Assembly: GCF_030697925.1 (NCBI RefSeq)
Contig: NZ_JAUYOJ010000203.1
Span: 47,087-111,086 of the forward strand
DNA length: 64,000 bases
Origin: Phenylobacterium sp.
GTDB lineage: Bacteria; Pseudomonadota; Alphaproteobacteria; Caulobacterales; Caulobacteraceae
Reading direction: 5' to 3'
The notes under the pieces were generated by a model, which was given only the letters and a program-made list of their open reading frames with translations, searched no databases and was not told the DNA's origin. Below are positions 32,937-42,197 of the stretch, one piece after another. Position 1 is the first letter of the stretch. Each line of letters starts with the position of its first letter. Made by a program: the position numbers and the translations under genes.

Positions 32937-35533
32937 CACTTCTTGACGACCTCGATGCTGACGAAGCGGCCAAGGATCGAGGCGTTGGCAGCGTCCCATG
33001 TGGCGCTCGAGAACGTGGTCGGGGCGATCTCGGGCGGGTTCTCATCGAAGACATTCGTGACGCTCAGGATGACACGCGCACCCTTGTCATCCGTATTCGG
33101 GCGCGCCCCGAAATCGTAGCTCAGGCTGGCGTCGAACGTGTTCCACGACTCGACGGACTTGAGGGCGGTGGTCCTGCGATTGTCGATGTAGTTGTCGGTG
33201 TAGTTCCAATAGAGGGAGGCTGACCACTGGGGCGCGGTCCAGACTGCGCCTAGGCGGCTACGCAGGTCAGGCGGCGAGAATATCGTATCGACACGTTGCG
33301 TTGACGGGGAGCTGGCCAGCAGCTGATCCGAGAAATCACTGACATAGGTCAGGTCCAGGGTGAGGTCCAACGCGCCTGGCCGGAAGTCCCGGTGGAAGCT
33401 CGCCGAGGCCTGGACACCCTTGATGGTGGTCGTGGCGAGGTTCGTCACCCGGTCGTCGATGATCACTGTCACGTTCGTGGGGTCGAACGGGCGGCCGAAG
33501 AGATCGAAGGCGGCGCTCGCGCCGCGCACGAGGGCGGTGATGGTCGCCTGGCTCGGAGCGCGTTGGATCAGCGTGGCCGGCGCCTTGCGCACATCGAAGA
33601 CGAAGACCCCCGTCGGGTCGGGCGTCGCAATGCGATCAGTATACTCGACGTCGTAATAGCCCAGGGTGAGGCGCAGGTCGTCGAACCACTCAGGCTCATA
33701 GATGAGGCTGATGTTGATGTTCTCGGACCGCTCGGGACCAAGCGGTGCGCCGGTTCCCGCCAGGAAGAGCGCGGGAGACGTGCCAGACGGCGTGTTGTCG
33801 GCCGTGTCCAGGGTGGCGGCGAAATAGTTGACGGCGCCGTCGAAGGGGGACGGCGCGCGGAAGGACTTGGAGTAGGTCGCGTTGAGGGCGACGGACGGGA
33901 TCGGACGCCACATGACGCCGACCTTGGGCGCGTTCGCCTCGCCGAAGTCGCTGTAGTCATCGTGCCGTCCGGAAAGCGTGAGGCGAAGCTCCTCGACAAA
34001 GGGGCGGCGGCTATCGGCGTCGACAAGCGGGACATTCAGTTCGCCGTATAGCGAGGCGACCGTGCGGCCCACCCGGCTGAGGGTGTCGCCCTTCAGGACG
34101 GAGTTCTCGTCGCGGAAGGCCGCACCGACAGCCGCGTCGACCGACCCAGCACGCCAGGAAAAGAGCCGGCCAGAGGCCCGTGCCTCCACCGTGGCCAGAT
34201 CGAACTGGTAGCGGTTCCCGCCCAGGCGCGTCGGCGCGCCGCTCCTGGACACGGTGGCGGTGCGCGTCTTGGTCAGGTTCCTGTTGGTCGTGGCGGAAGT
34301 GTCCAAGGTCCAGGTGTCGCCGAGCTGGAGGACCAACCCGCCCGACACTGAGTACTGCGATATCTTCCTGCCGCTGAAGATGCTCAAAGCCGGGCTGAGG
34401 TTCGTGACGATCTCCCCCGTGATGATCCGTTGCATGTAGACCGCGTCCCCAACGAGCCGCGCGCGGGGCCCGATGTCGTATCGCCCAGAGCCAAAATAGG
34501 AGGTGCGCGCGGTGTCGGCGAACAGGGTCGCCGGTTGGGGACGCAGCCGCGAGGCCGCGCGGTCGGACGCCAGGAGCGAGCCCTGGTCGAGATGCTCGAC
34601 ACCGGCCACGCCGCTCAGGTCGCCCCAACGCCCGCCGCCGAAGAGGCTGGCGCCATAGGTCTCCAGCCCGCCCTTCGCGCCGCCGTAGCGGACACGCGCC
34701 TCGACCCCGTCGTATGCTCGCCGCGTTATGATGTTCACCACGCCCGCCACCGCGTCGGCGCCGTAGATCGAGGACGCGCCGTCCGCCAGGACGTCGACCC
34801 GTTCGACAGCGGCGATCGGGATCATGGAGATGTCGACCGCGAGCCCCTCGCCCGCTGCTGGCAGGCGATTGCCGTTGAGGAGCACTAGGGTGGCGCCCGA
34901 ACCCAGTCCGCGCAGGTTGGCGGTCGAGCCACGGCCCCGATTGAAGTTCGCGTTGTCGGTCTGCACCCCGCCGACGCTGGTTTCCAGGTTGATCCCGCCG
35001 CCGAAGTTCACCGACAGCGTGCGCAGGGCCTGTCCCACGTCCAGGAAGCCACCACGCTCGAAGTCACCCCGGTTGATCTCGATCACCGGAACCGTCACCG
35101 CCGCACCGCGGATGTTCGTTCCCGTGACAACCAACTCGTCCACCAGGCGTGGCGGCTCAGTCGCGACGCTGACGGCCGTCGCCTCGGACTGGGGGCGGAC
35201 ATCATCCCTCCGCACGATCATGATCCCGCCGGATGACGCCCGCCGCCACGTCAGGTCCGTTCCAGCGAGCAACCGGTCCAGGGCCGCCCCAGCCTCAAGC
35301 GTCGCCTTGAGCCCCGGCGTCCGCTGTCCCCGCACGAGGTCTTCGGTGAAGATCAGCTGCTGGTCAGCGGCGCGGCCATAGTCACGAAGGGCGTTCGACA
35401 ACGGCTGCGGTGGGATGTCGAATTTGTATGATCGTTCCTGCGCGTGCGCCGCGGTCGCCGCCAGGCTGACCGACAGCGCGCCGGCAAGGGCGAATGTGCG
35501 GAAAAGCGGACGCCGCTCGGTGTTATTGGACAT
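32933..35533 (-). CDS. TonB-dependent receptor with N-terminal signalling (STN) domain, FecA-like
   Basis: The 866-residue outer-membrane receptor has a signal peptide (cleavage near 'ATAAHAQE'), and an STN domain at about residues 35-105 ('FDIPPQPLSNALRDYGRAADQQLIF'). Its plug has 'VLLNGNRLP' and 'ERVDVLADGASSIYGADAVAGVVNIITRR', and a beta-barrel ends in aromatic '...IEVVKKW'. The STN domain is the part that contacts a FecR-type anti-sigma protein, and fecR and fecI-like genes lie directly upstream. In lasso clusters such receptors import the peptide and report its presence. The isopeptidase start overlaps its stop, so uptake and ring opening are co-expressed. Confidence 0.93.
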   Translation of the reverse strand: MSNNTERRPLFRTFALAGALSVSLAATAAHAQERSYKFDIPPQPLSNALRDYGRAADQQLIFTEDLVRGQRTPGLKATLEAGAALDRLLAGTDLTWRRASSGGIMIVRRDDVRPQSEATAVSVATEPPRLVDELVVTGTNIRGAAVTVPVIEINRGDFERGGFLDVGQALRTLSVNFGGGINLETSVGGVQTDNANFNRGRGSTANLRGLGSGATLVLLNGNRLPAAGEGLAVDISMIPIAAVERVDVLADGASSIYGADAVAGVVNIITRRAYDGVEARVRYGGAKGGLETYGASLFGGGRWGDLSGVAGVEHLDQGSLLASDRAASRLRPQPATLFADTARTSYFGSGRYDIGPRARLVGDAVYMQRIITGEIVTNLSPALSIFSGRKISQYSVSGGLVLQLGDTWTLDTSATTNRNLTKTRTATVSRSGAPTRLGGNRYQFDLATVEARASGRLFSWRAGSVDAAVGAAFRDENSVLKGDTLSRVGRTVASLYGELNVPLVDADSRRPFVEELRLTLSGRHDDYSDFGEANAPKVGVMWRPIPSVALNATYSKSFRAPSPFDGAVNYFAATLDTADNTPSGTSPALFLAGTGAPLGPERSENINISLIYEPEWFDDLRLTLGYYDVEYTDRIATPDPTGVFVFDVRKAPATLIQRAPSQATITALVRGASAAFDLFGRPFDPTNVTVIIDDRVTNLATTTIKGVQASASFHRDFRPGALDLTLDLTYVSDFSDQLLASSPSTQRVDTIFSPPDLRSRLGAVWTAPQWSASLYWNYTDNYIDNRRTTALKSVESWNTFDASLSYDFGARPNTDDKGARVILSVTNVFDENPPEIAPTTFSSATWDAANASILGRFVSIEVVKKW

Positions 35534-35627
35534 GTGCTGCCACCCCAGACGCAGACCACTGTTGGTCTATGGGAGAGCAAGACGCCGGACCGTCAGGAAT
35601 CCTCCACGGAACTGTCAAACAACCTGC

Positions 35628-36674
35628 TCATCCCCGGCTGCGCAGCTCGATGACGCCGTCCGCGCGCGACGCGGCCTCGACCGGGAGGTAGTGGGTCACC
35701 GTATCGACGAAGGTCGGGAGGTCGCCGGCGGTGAAGACGCCGCTGATCCGCAGCGCGCCGGCGTCACGGTCCTTCACGATGACCGGGCTCGACGTGTAGC
35801 GGCTGATGCGCTCGGCCACGGCCGAAAGGGGCTCATCCTCGAACACGAGCTGACCGCTCTCCCAGGCCGTCGCCTTGTCCAGGCTGACCTGCTCGACCTC
35901 AGCCGTCGCCCCGTCGGCTGACGCCTTCGCGACAAGGCGATCACCCACGCGCAATTCAATCGACTTGCTGGGCGGCGCTCGACGTTCAATCGCCAGGAGC
36001 CGACGTGGCGGCGCTTCGACCACCGAGACGCGACCTTCGATGAGGGTCACCAGGACGCGCGGGCCAAGTAGGTCGACGCTGAAGATCGTCCCGGTCGCCA
36101 CGATCGTCTGATGGCCGGCCCGCACCGAAAAGGGCCGCGTGACGTCCTTCGCCACATCGAACCTGGCCTGACCGCGGACCAGGTCCAGCGTCCGGGCATC
36201 CTTGGTGAAGCGGACCTTCAGGCGGGTCGTGGAGTCCAGGGCCACCCGGGAACCATCATCGAGCCTCACGACCCGACGCTCGCCCAGGCTGGTCTCATAG
36301 ACCGTCGGCTGGGCGGGGCCCCACAGGGCGACGATGGCGAGCGCCAACGTGGCCGCGATCGTCGCCGCGCCGGCGATGCGCCTGGGCGTGAACGTCGGTC
36401 CGATCCATCGCGCGCGGGAGTGTCGCCGTGCGCGATCCAGGGCGTCGCGGCGCACCACCATGAGTTCGGGGGCCGTGGCCAGGTCGCCGATCTCATCCCA
36501 GGGCTGCTGCACACGGCGCCAGGCGGCCTCGTTGGCCGGATCGCGCGCCAGCCACGCCTCAAGCGCGTCGCTGCCCTCGAGGCCCGCCTCAGCCAGGCGC
36601 ACCCGCCACGCGGCGGCCTCCACGAGGCGCCCCAGGTCAGGCTCAGCGCTGGCTGCGGCGGAGGCCATGCTCAT
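35628..36674 (-). CDS. FecR-like anti-sigma/regulator protein
   Basis: The 348-residue protein has an N-terminal cytoplasmic part with the 'EAWLARDPANEAAWRRVQQPWDEIG' block typical of FecR, a membrane helix at about residues 99-116 ('AATIAATLALAIVALWG'), and a periplasmic FecR domain ('YETSLGERRVVRLDDGSRVALDSTTRLKVRF', 'VATGTIFSVDLLG', then an STN-like tail ending 'VIELRSRG'). It relays the signal from the TonB receptor to the sigma factor. Its ATG overlaps the sigma gene stop by four bases (36671-36674). The receptor follows after 94 bases, a gap that likely has the FecI-dependent promoter. Confidence 0.92.
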   Translation of the reverse strand: MSMASAAASAEPDLGRLVEAAAWRVRLAEAGLEGSDALEAWLARDPANEAAWRRVQQPWDEIGDLATAPELMVVRRDALDRARRHSRARWIGPTFTPRRIAGAATIAATLALAIVALWGPAQPTVYETSLGERRVVRLDDGSRVALDSTTRLKVRFTKDARTLDLVRGQARFDVAKDVTRPFSVRAGHQTIVATGTIFSVDLLGPRVLVTLIEGRVSVVEAPPRRLLAIERRAPPSKSIELRVGDRLVAKASADGATAEVEQVSLDKATAWESGQLVFEDEPLSAVAERISRYTSSPVIVKDRDAGALRISGVFTAGDLPTFVDTVTHYLPVEAASRADGVIELRSRG

Positions 36675-37207
36675 CGCGGTCCGTGCTTGAGGGCCAAATG
36701 CAGTGTCGCCTTCATGACATGCTTTTCAATGGTGCTCCTCGAGCAGCCATAGAGCGTGGCGATGTCCTGCTGCTTCATATTCTCCAGCCGGAAGAGGATA
36801 AAGATATCGCGCGTCCGTTCGCCGAGTTCATCGAGCGTGCGGAGGACCTCGGCCAAGGACTCCCTACCCAGTAAGACGCGCTCAGGGGTAGAATCCTCCA
36901 CGCATACCCCGTGGAATTGCGAGACGAAATCCTCGTCGATCGCGACCTGCTCGCCGCGCCGGGCCGACGAACGGCGTCGATCCCGCAGCAGGTTTGTTGC
37001 GACGCGGAAGACGAAGGCGGCGGGATTGGCCACATCCTCCCGCTCGGCGCCTTGGACCAACCGGAGGAAGACCTGCTGGGTGAGGTCCTCGGCTTCGGCG
37101 CGATCATCGACGCGACGCAGGAAGAAGCTCATCAGCGGCCGCCGGAAGCGCGTGTCGATCTCGGCTTTCCGAAGACCGGACAAGTCAAGACCGCGCGTCG
37201 TCTGCAT
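36671..37207 (-). CDS. ECF sigma factor, FecI-like
   Basis: The 178-residue protein has region 2 ('LMSFFLRRVDDRAEAEDLTQQVFLRLVQ', 'FVFRVATNLLRDRRR') and region 4 ('LRTLDELGERTRDIFILFRLENMKQQDIATLYGCSRSTIEKHVMKA') of ECF sigma factors. 'AAFVFRVATNLLRD' and the FecR partner mark it as the FecI group. It should direct transcription of the receptor and isopeptidase when the receptor is occupied. It is transcribed away from the ABC exporter gene, with a 340-base AT-rich divergent region between them. Confidence 0.93.
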   Translation of the reverse strand: MQTTRGLDLSGLRKAEIDTRFRRPLMSFFLRRVDDRAEAEDLTQQVFLRLVQGAEREDVANPAAFVFRVATNLLRDRRRSSARRGEQVAIDEDFVSQFHGVCVEDSTPERVLLGRESLAEVLRTLDELGERTRDIFILFRLENMKQQDIATLYGCSRSTIEKHVMKATLHLALKHGPR

Positions 37208-37547
37208 CTTCGAGCCTCGATGACTACGAAGCTACAAACGTCGATGCAAATGGTGCGCGGTCAAGGTGGTATTTGCAGGAAAATATCTACTAAAGGGTGT
37301 AGTTTTAACCAAGTATCTACCAGCGGGGGACGCTTCCGAGTCCCTCAATCTGAGATTGACACCCTCTTGGATTTAAACATTTCATAACACACCACTTAAG
37401 CAACCTGAAGGTCGTCCCACCAGGACCTCACCGGACTTTGGCGTAGGTCAGCGCGGCCTGACGCAATGCGATTGCGCGCCCAGAAAGCACGCTGGGCGTC
37501 CATCCAGGACTTGCCACAACTCCTGGTTGGGTGTGTAGTTTTCGGGC
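37208..37547. promoter_or_regulatory. Divergent promoter region between fecI-like and ABC exporter genes
   Basis: About 340 bases, AT-rich between 37265 and 37400. The element GGGTGTAGTTTTAACC at about 37298-37313 has a near copy, GGGTGTGTAGTTTTCGGG, at about 37529-37546, immediately before the exporter ATG at 37548. The copies could be sites for a common regulator of exporter and sigma gene. No gene is evident. Confidence 0.4.
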
Positions 37548-39383
37548 ATGAGCAGGCCATCAAACCATCTGGGGTCGCGCATCGTCGATCAGCTTGGCGA
37601 GATACGGCGCGTCCTTTGGCAGGCGGGCGATCGCGCGACCGCCGCTTGGCTTGGTGGGGCTCTCTGCCTTGTCATCGCGGGCGGCCTGGCGGTGGGGTTC
37701 GCGCCGCTGGCGCTCAAGCACATGGTGGACTTGCTTGCGGAAGGCGGGCCACCGGCGGGGAGCGGACAAGTCCTCACGCTGGTCACGCTCTATGTCGGCG
37801 CGCTGTTCGTCCAGCGGCTTTGTGAGCAGGCGCAGACCTACGCCTACGGGCACGGCGAGCAACGCCTGACCCGCCGCCTGGGCAGCCAGGCCTTCGCCCA
37901 CATGCTGGCCTTGCCGCTGCGGTTCCACCTCGACGGCAAGTCAGGCGCGTTGGCCCAGACCCTCTCGGAGGGTGTCTTGGGCGCGCGCCTCATCCTCATG
38001 CACGTCGTCCTCACCGTCGCTCCCGTGCTTGTCCAACTCGGCGTGGCGGGGGCGGTGATGGGCGCGCTGTTCGGTATCCAGACGGGCGTGGTGCTGCTGG
38101 TCGCGCTAGGAGCCTATGCCGGTGTCTTCGCCTGGGGGGTCCTGAGGTTGGACAGTCCCGCGCGGGGCTTCTCCGCCTCCCAGATCGAGGTCGGCGGCGC
38201 CACTGCCGACAGCCTCATGAACGTGGAAGCCATCAAGGCCTTCACCGCCGAGCGGCGCTTCGTGGCCCGGTACGATCAGATCCTCGGCCAGAGGGAGGGC
38301 CAATGGCGGCTCTTCCTGTGGCGCCGATTGGAGAACGGGGTCGCCGTCTCGGCCGTCTTCGCCCTGACGGTGGGCGCAGCCCTCCTGATCGGCGGGCGCG
38401 ACGTGGCCGCGGGCCAATTGACCCTCGGCGATTTCGTGCTGCTCAACGCCTACCTCCTGCAGATCCTGAGGCCGCTGGAAATGCTGGGTTTCGCGGTGCG
38501 CGACATGGGCCAGGGCCTGGCCTATCTCGACAACCTCCTCGCGATCCTGCGGCGCGCGCCAGAGGGCGAGCCGGACGAGCCCGATCCGCTCCCTGCCCCA
38601 CCCCCTGATGGACCAGCCGAACTCGTGTTCGAGGATGTCTCCTATGCCTTCGGGCCCGACCGGCAGACATTGCGCGCCGTGAGCTTCCGCGCCCCGCCCC
38701 GCGCCCTGATCGGGATCGTCGGCCCCTCCGGCGCAGGCAAGTCCTCGCTCCTGCGCCTGATCCTTCGCTTCTACGAGCCCACCCAAGGACGGATCCTGCT
38801 GGATGGCCGGCCCATCTCCGAGTTCCCCTTGGCGAGCCTGCGCCGCCAGATCGCGCTCGTGTCGCAAGACACGATCCTCTTCAATGACACCATCGCGCAG
38901 AACATCGCCGTGGCGATGGAGGGCGCGGACGAGGCGGCGATCGCCAGGGCCGCGGCGGTCGCGCGGCTCTCCGACCTGCTCGCGAACCTGCCGGAGGGCC
39001 TGCAGACCCAGGTGGGCGAACGCGGCCTCAAGCTCTCCGGCGGCGAGAAGCAAAGGGTGTCCATCGCGCGCGCCGCCCTGAAGGGCGCGCGGTTGGTCAT
39101 CTTCGACGAGGCCACCGCCGCGCTTGACACCGCCACTGAGCGCGCGGTCTGGGAAGCCATGAGCGGGCTGGCCCAGGAGGCCACGACCCTCGTCGTCACC
39201 CACCGGCTATCGACCGTGGCCGGCGCTGATGAGATCCTCGTGCTCGACCAGGGCGTCATCGTGGAACGCGGACGCCACGAGGACCTGCTCGCGGAAGGCG
39301 GGCTCTATGCGCGCCTATGGCGCGCCCAGGACCGCGAGGCCGCCGACATCGCGGCCAAGGTCGATCTCGCCCCCTCCCCCTAG
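37548..39383 (+). CDS. ABC exporter half-transporter, candidate lasso peptide exporter
   Basis: The 611-residue protein has a six-helix membrane domain and a C-terminal ATPase with Walker A 'GPSGAGKSSLLRL', signature 'LSGGEKQRVSIARAAL' and Walker B 'LVIFDEATAALD'. The block 'LQILRPLEMLGFAVRDMGQGLAYLDNL' and the general order resemble ATM1/HMT1-type exporters rather than classic McjD. No peptidase domain is present, so it would move an already processed product. Position beside the FecI/FecR/receptor genes makes export of, or immunity to, the lasso peptide a sensible role, as for McjD, but a glutathione-conjugate type of substrate cannot be excluded. The last residues are Pro-rich. Confidence 0.82.
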   Translation: MSRPSNHLGSRIVDQLGEIRRVLWQAGDRATAAWLGGALCLVIAGGLAVGFAPLALKHMVDLLAEGGPPAGSGQVLTLVTLYVGALFVQRLCEQAQTYAYGHGEQRLTRRLGSQAFAHMLALPLRFHLDGKSGALAQTLSEGVLGARLILMHVVLTVAPVLVQLGVAGAVMGALFGIQTGVVLLVALGAYAGVFAWGVLRLDSPARGFSASQIEVGGATADSLMNVEAIKAFTAERRFVARYDQILGQREGQWRLFLWRRLENGVAVSAVFALTVGAALLIGGRDVAAGQLTLGDFVLLNAYLLQILRPLEMLGFAVRDMGQGLAYLDNLLAILRRAPEGEPDEPDPLPAPPPDGPAELVFEDVSYAFGPDRQTLRAVSFRAPPRALIGIVGPSGAGKSSLLRLILRFYEPTQGRILLDGRPISEFPLASLRRQIALVSQDTILFNDTIAQNIAVAMEGADEAAIARAAAVARLSDLLANLPEGLQTQVGERGLKLSGGEKQRVSIARAALKGARLVIFDEATAALDTATERAVWEAMSGLAQEATTLVVTHRLSTVAGADEILVLDQGVIVERGRHEDLLAEGGLYARLWRAQDREAADIAAKVDLAPSP

Positions 39384-39475
39384 AGCGAGCCGACAACGGC
39401 CTTATAGTCTGTAGCTTGCCGGTCGGTCTTGAACTGACCGGCCATCGGCCGAGCCTAGGCCCTCAACGCGCGAGC

Positions 39476-40336
39476 CTAGGCTCCCGCCCGGGCCTCGGCT
39501 TCGGCCTCCGCGGCTTCGACCTCTTCCAATGCGGCCTTCCCCTCACCAAAGGTGACGATGCTGTCTGGCAGTCCGATCAGCAGCAAGGGGCACGGATTGC
39601 CGACGCCGCGGCGCACGCGGTCGTCGAGCTTGCGCCAGTGCGTCGTGGCCTCGCCGAACTTGTCCGACACGAACTTGTCGACGAAGGCGTCGCGGAAGGT
39701 GATGGCGCTCCGCGCCCGCACGATCCGCTGCTCGATCGCCACCTTCTGCCGAGGGGTCGGCTGGTAGCCCCATTCTGCGAGGGCCGCCAGGTCATCGATC
39801 CCGCGCTCATCGAGGAAGCGCCGGACAAGCGCGCGCATGTTCCCATGCAGGCTCGTGCCCCGTGTGACGATCACGCCAACCGAGATCGCGCCGTCCGCAT
39901 GCAGGCGCTTATAGTTCTCGAGGTCGCGGTCGTAGAACGGGTCCTTGTTGTTCCACTCGATCTCCAGGGCGATGCGCTGTCCGCCGTCGAAGTCGCGGAC
40001 ATGGTCGACCTCGTGGGACTGGCTCTCGCGCGGAACGCCGTTGATGCGTTTCTCGATCGTGAATGTGGTCTTGAGCCAGCCCAGGGCGGCCAACGCCCGG
40101 CGGAGCCGCTGCGTGCCCCGCGACTCCCCGCCCCCGCCGGCGATGATCTCCTCAATCGGGATCGTGGTCGAGAGCAGCGCTGTCTCGAGCTCCTCAGCCG
40201 CTGCCGGGAAGTCCACGCCGAGGATAGCCTTCGCGTGGCTCTGGAACTCCACCTGGAAGCCCCGCTCAAGCAGCCTCTCGAACACCTTCAACCCCCCCAG
40301 CCTAGACGTCGGGCGACGGTGGCCCGAGTCGGGCAT
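39476..40336 (-). CDS. BglII-like type II restriction endonuclease
   Basis: About 286 residues. The central block 'SHEVDHVRDFDGGQRIALEIEWNNKDPFYDRDLENYKRL' followed by 'GAISVGVIVTRG' is the BglII-family catalytic core. Metal-binding Asp and ExE (here 'LEIEW') correspond to the Asp and ExQ of BglII. It should cleave unmethylated DNA; the site cannot be told, and cutting of AGATCT should not be assumed. The ATG at 40336 is preferred to a GTG at 40369, which adds eleven residues. The gene follows a C5 methyltransferase and vsr on the same strand, completing a restriction-modification unit. The C-terminus is very Ala/Glu-rich. Confidence 0.85.
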   Translation of the reverse strand: MPDSGHRRPTSRLGGLKVFERLLERGFQVEFQSHAKAILGVDFPAAAEELETALLSTTIPIEEIIAGGGGESRGTQRLRRALAALGWLKTTFTIEKRINGVPRESQSHEVDHVRDFDGGQRIALEIEWNNKDPFYDRDLENYKRLHADGAISVGVIVTRGTSLHGNMRALVRRFLDERGIDDLAALAEWGYQPTPRQKVAIEQRIVRARSAITFRDAFVDKFVSDKFGEATTHWRKLDDRVRRGVGNPCPLLLIGLPDSIVTFGEGKAALEEVEAAEAEAEARAGA

Positions 40337-40476
40337 ATCCAGGAATCGCCGGACCACTCCGCCAAGCACCGTTGATGCGGTCCGTCCGGGTCCGGACCTG
40401 GGCGCGCAGACGCCTGCTGATTGGTGGTCATAACCCCTGCCCCACGCCGTCGCGGTCGTCCCCGACGAGGCCAGGC

Positions 40477-42111
40477 CTAGGCCGCCGCCCGGGCCTCATC
40501 GTGCCAGGCAAGCCCGTTGAACCAATCGGCGACGAGGAACCCGCTCAGGACGCGCAGGGCGTTGCGTTCGAGCTTGCCCTTGTTGGGCAGCTTGCCATCG
40601 CCCGCCACTTCATCAGCGACCACCACCACATAGCGTTGCGCGTCGGCGACGATCGTGGCCCCGCCCTCGGCGAGCAGTCGATCATGCACCTTTTCGGCCA
40701 GGCCGCCCAAGAGGTCGACCACCTCGAATGGCCCGACCCCGTCAGTGCGGTGGTTCCAGACCCGTTGCAGCCGCATGGGATCGGTGCGTCCCAGCTCGGC
40801 CGCAGCCTCGCGGAAGGCGCCGGAGAGCGCCCTCAAGGCCGCGCCCACCGGGGTCTCCTTGAACTCGTCCCAGATCGCGCCATCGAACTCCACCTCGCGG
40901 ACGTCCTTCGACGACCCGAAGAAGAAGCGCAAGTTCCACCCCGCAGCGTCCTCGTCGAAGGCGTTCGAGAGCTCGAAGCGCATCCCGCTCTTGAAGCGGA
41001 GCCCCGGGAGGGCCGCGCGGAAGCTCCGCTTCACGGGATAGGTGCGCCCCTCCCTGTCCGGCAGGGTGACTGGAGCCGCCGCCGCTGGCAGCTCGAGCTG
41101 GCCCTTGGCCTGCTCGAGCCCCTGGAACACGTCGGGCGAGACGCCCTGGGCCGCCAGCGCCAGCAGATGGGTGAAGGTCGGCGGGATGGCGTTGCCGATC
41201 ATCTTGGCCTTCTCGGCGAACGACCTCCCATAGAACTGGTAGGTGATGGGGAAGCCCTGCAGGCAGCCTCGCTCGCGGATCGTCAGGCGCCGGAAGGCGC
41301 CCGCGACGCGCGGATCAGCGATCACGATGCTCTCACGTGACACGCGCGTGCAGGTCGCAGTCACCGTGCGCGCCGGTTCGTCCATCGGATCGGGGAAGGC
41401 CATGTTGTTGTAGACCGGATGGTAGGCCTTGGCCTCCCGGTTCATCCGCAGCTCTTCTCCGTTGAGCGCGGCCTCCGCCTCCATCTCCGTGAGCTGGTTG
41501 GCGGCAAGCGATGCGCCCCAGACGGGATCGATGACGACGTCCTTCGCCGCCAGGGCCGCGACCACCCCGCCCAGGGTGGGCTTGCCAAGCTTCGGCTGGA
41601 AGGCGCGCACGAGCTCGAGCGGGATGTTGCCGGCGATGCAACGCCGCCGGGCCTGGGGCGCCCCGAACTCGGAGAAGTCCACCACCTCGATCAGGGGGGC
41701 CAGGTGACGGAACCGGTAGAGCCCATGCTTGGGGTCGGCCAGGCCCTGCTCCAGGACGTCGGCGACGCGGGGCACGTTCTCCAGCGCCCACCACCGCGGC
41801 TTCAGGTGGTCGACGACCTCCAGGAACTTCACCAGGTCCTTCAGGCCCTCGGAGATATCGCCGCTGCCGCCGCGGTTGGCGTAGGAGAACTCGGTGCAGG
41901 GCGGGCTGCCCACGACGAGATCAATGCCGCTGGGCAGGTCAGACAGGGCGAGCTTGCGGATGTCGACGGGCGCCAGCGTCCCGCCGTGGTTGCCATTGTG
42001 CGTGTCGATGGCCGGCTGCCACCACTCGTACGATGCAACGACCTCCACGCCCGCCAGGCGCAGGCCAAGGCTCCATCCCCCGATGCCTGAATAGAGGTCG
42101 ATCGCCCGCAT
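40477..42111 (-). CDS. DNA (cytosine-5) methyltransferase with C-terminal extension
   Basis: The 544-residue enzyme shows motif I 'DLYSGIGGWSLGLRLAG' (from residue 5), motif IV 'GSPPCTEFS' (PPC at 70-72, catalytic Cys72), motif VI 'ENVPR' (111), motif VIII 'APQARRRC' and motif X 'GNAIPP' near 330. It transfers a methyl group from AdoMet to cytosine C5. The open frame upstream to 42828 crosses vsr and is rejected. The 200 residues after motif X are not part of the standard enzyme; they contain 'RVWNHRTDGVGPFEVVDLLGGLAEKVHDRLL' and I do not recognise them. Neighbours are a BglII-like nuclease and Vsr. Confidence 0.9.
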   Translation of the reverse strand: MRAIDLYSGIGGWSLGLRLAGVEVVASYEWWQPAIDTHNGNHGGTLAPVDIRKLALSDLPSGIDLVVGSPPCTEFSYANRGGSGDISEGLKDLVKFLEVVDHLKPRWWALENVPRVADVLEQGLADPKHGLYRFRHLAPLIEVVDFSEFGAPQARRRCIAGNIPLELVRAFQPKLGKPTLGGVVAALAAKDVVIDPVWGASLAANQLTEMEAEAALNGEELRMNREAKAYHPVYNNMAFPDPMDEPARTVTATCTRVSRESIVIADPRVAGAFRRLTIRERGCLQGFPITYQFYGRSFAEKAKMIGNAIPPTFTHLLALAAQGVSPDVFQGLEQAKGQLELPAAAAPVTLPDREGRTYPVKRSFRAALPGLRFKSGMRFELSNAFDEDAAGWNLRFFFGSSKDVREVEFDGAIWDEFKETPVGAALRALSGAFREAAAELGRTDPMRLQRVWNHRTDGVGPFEVVDLLGGLAEKVHDRLLAEGGATIVADAQRYVVVVADEVAGDGKLPNKGKLERNALRVLSGFLVADWFNGLAWHDEARAAA

Positions 42112-42197
42112 GCACCACCCGCCAGGGCGCGACTCGCACCCGATCATTTCGTGAACATCCGACACTACCGGACCTGCCGCGAAGGGCAAAATGGGGG

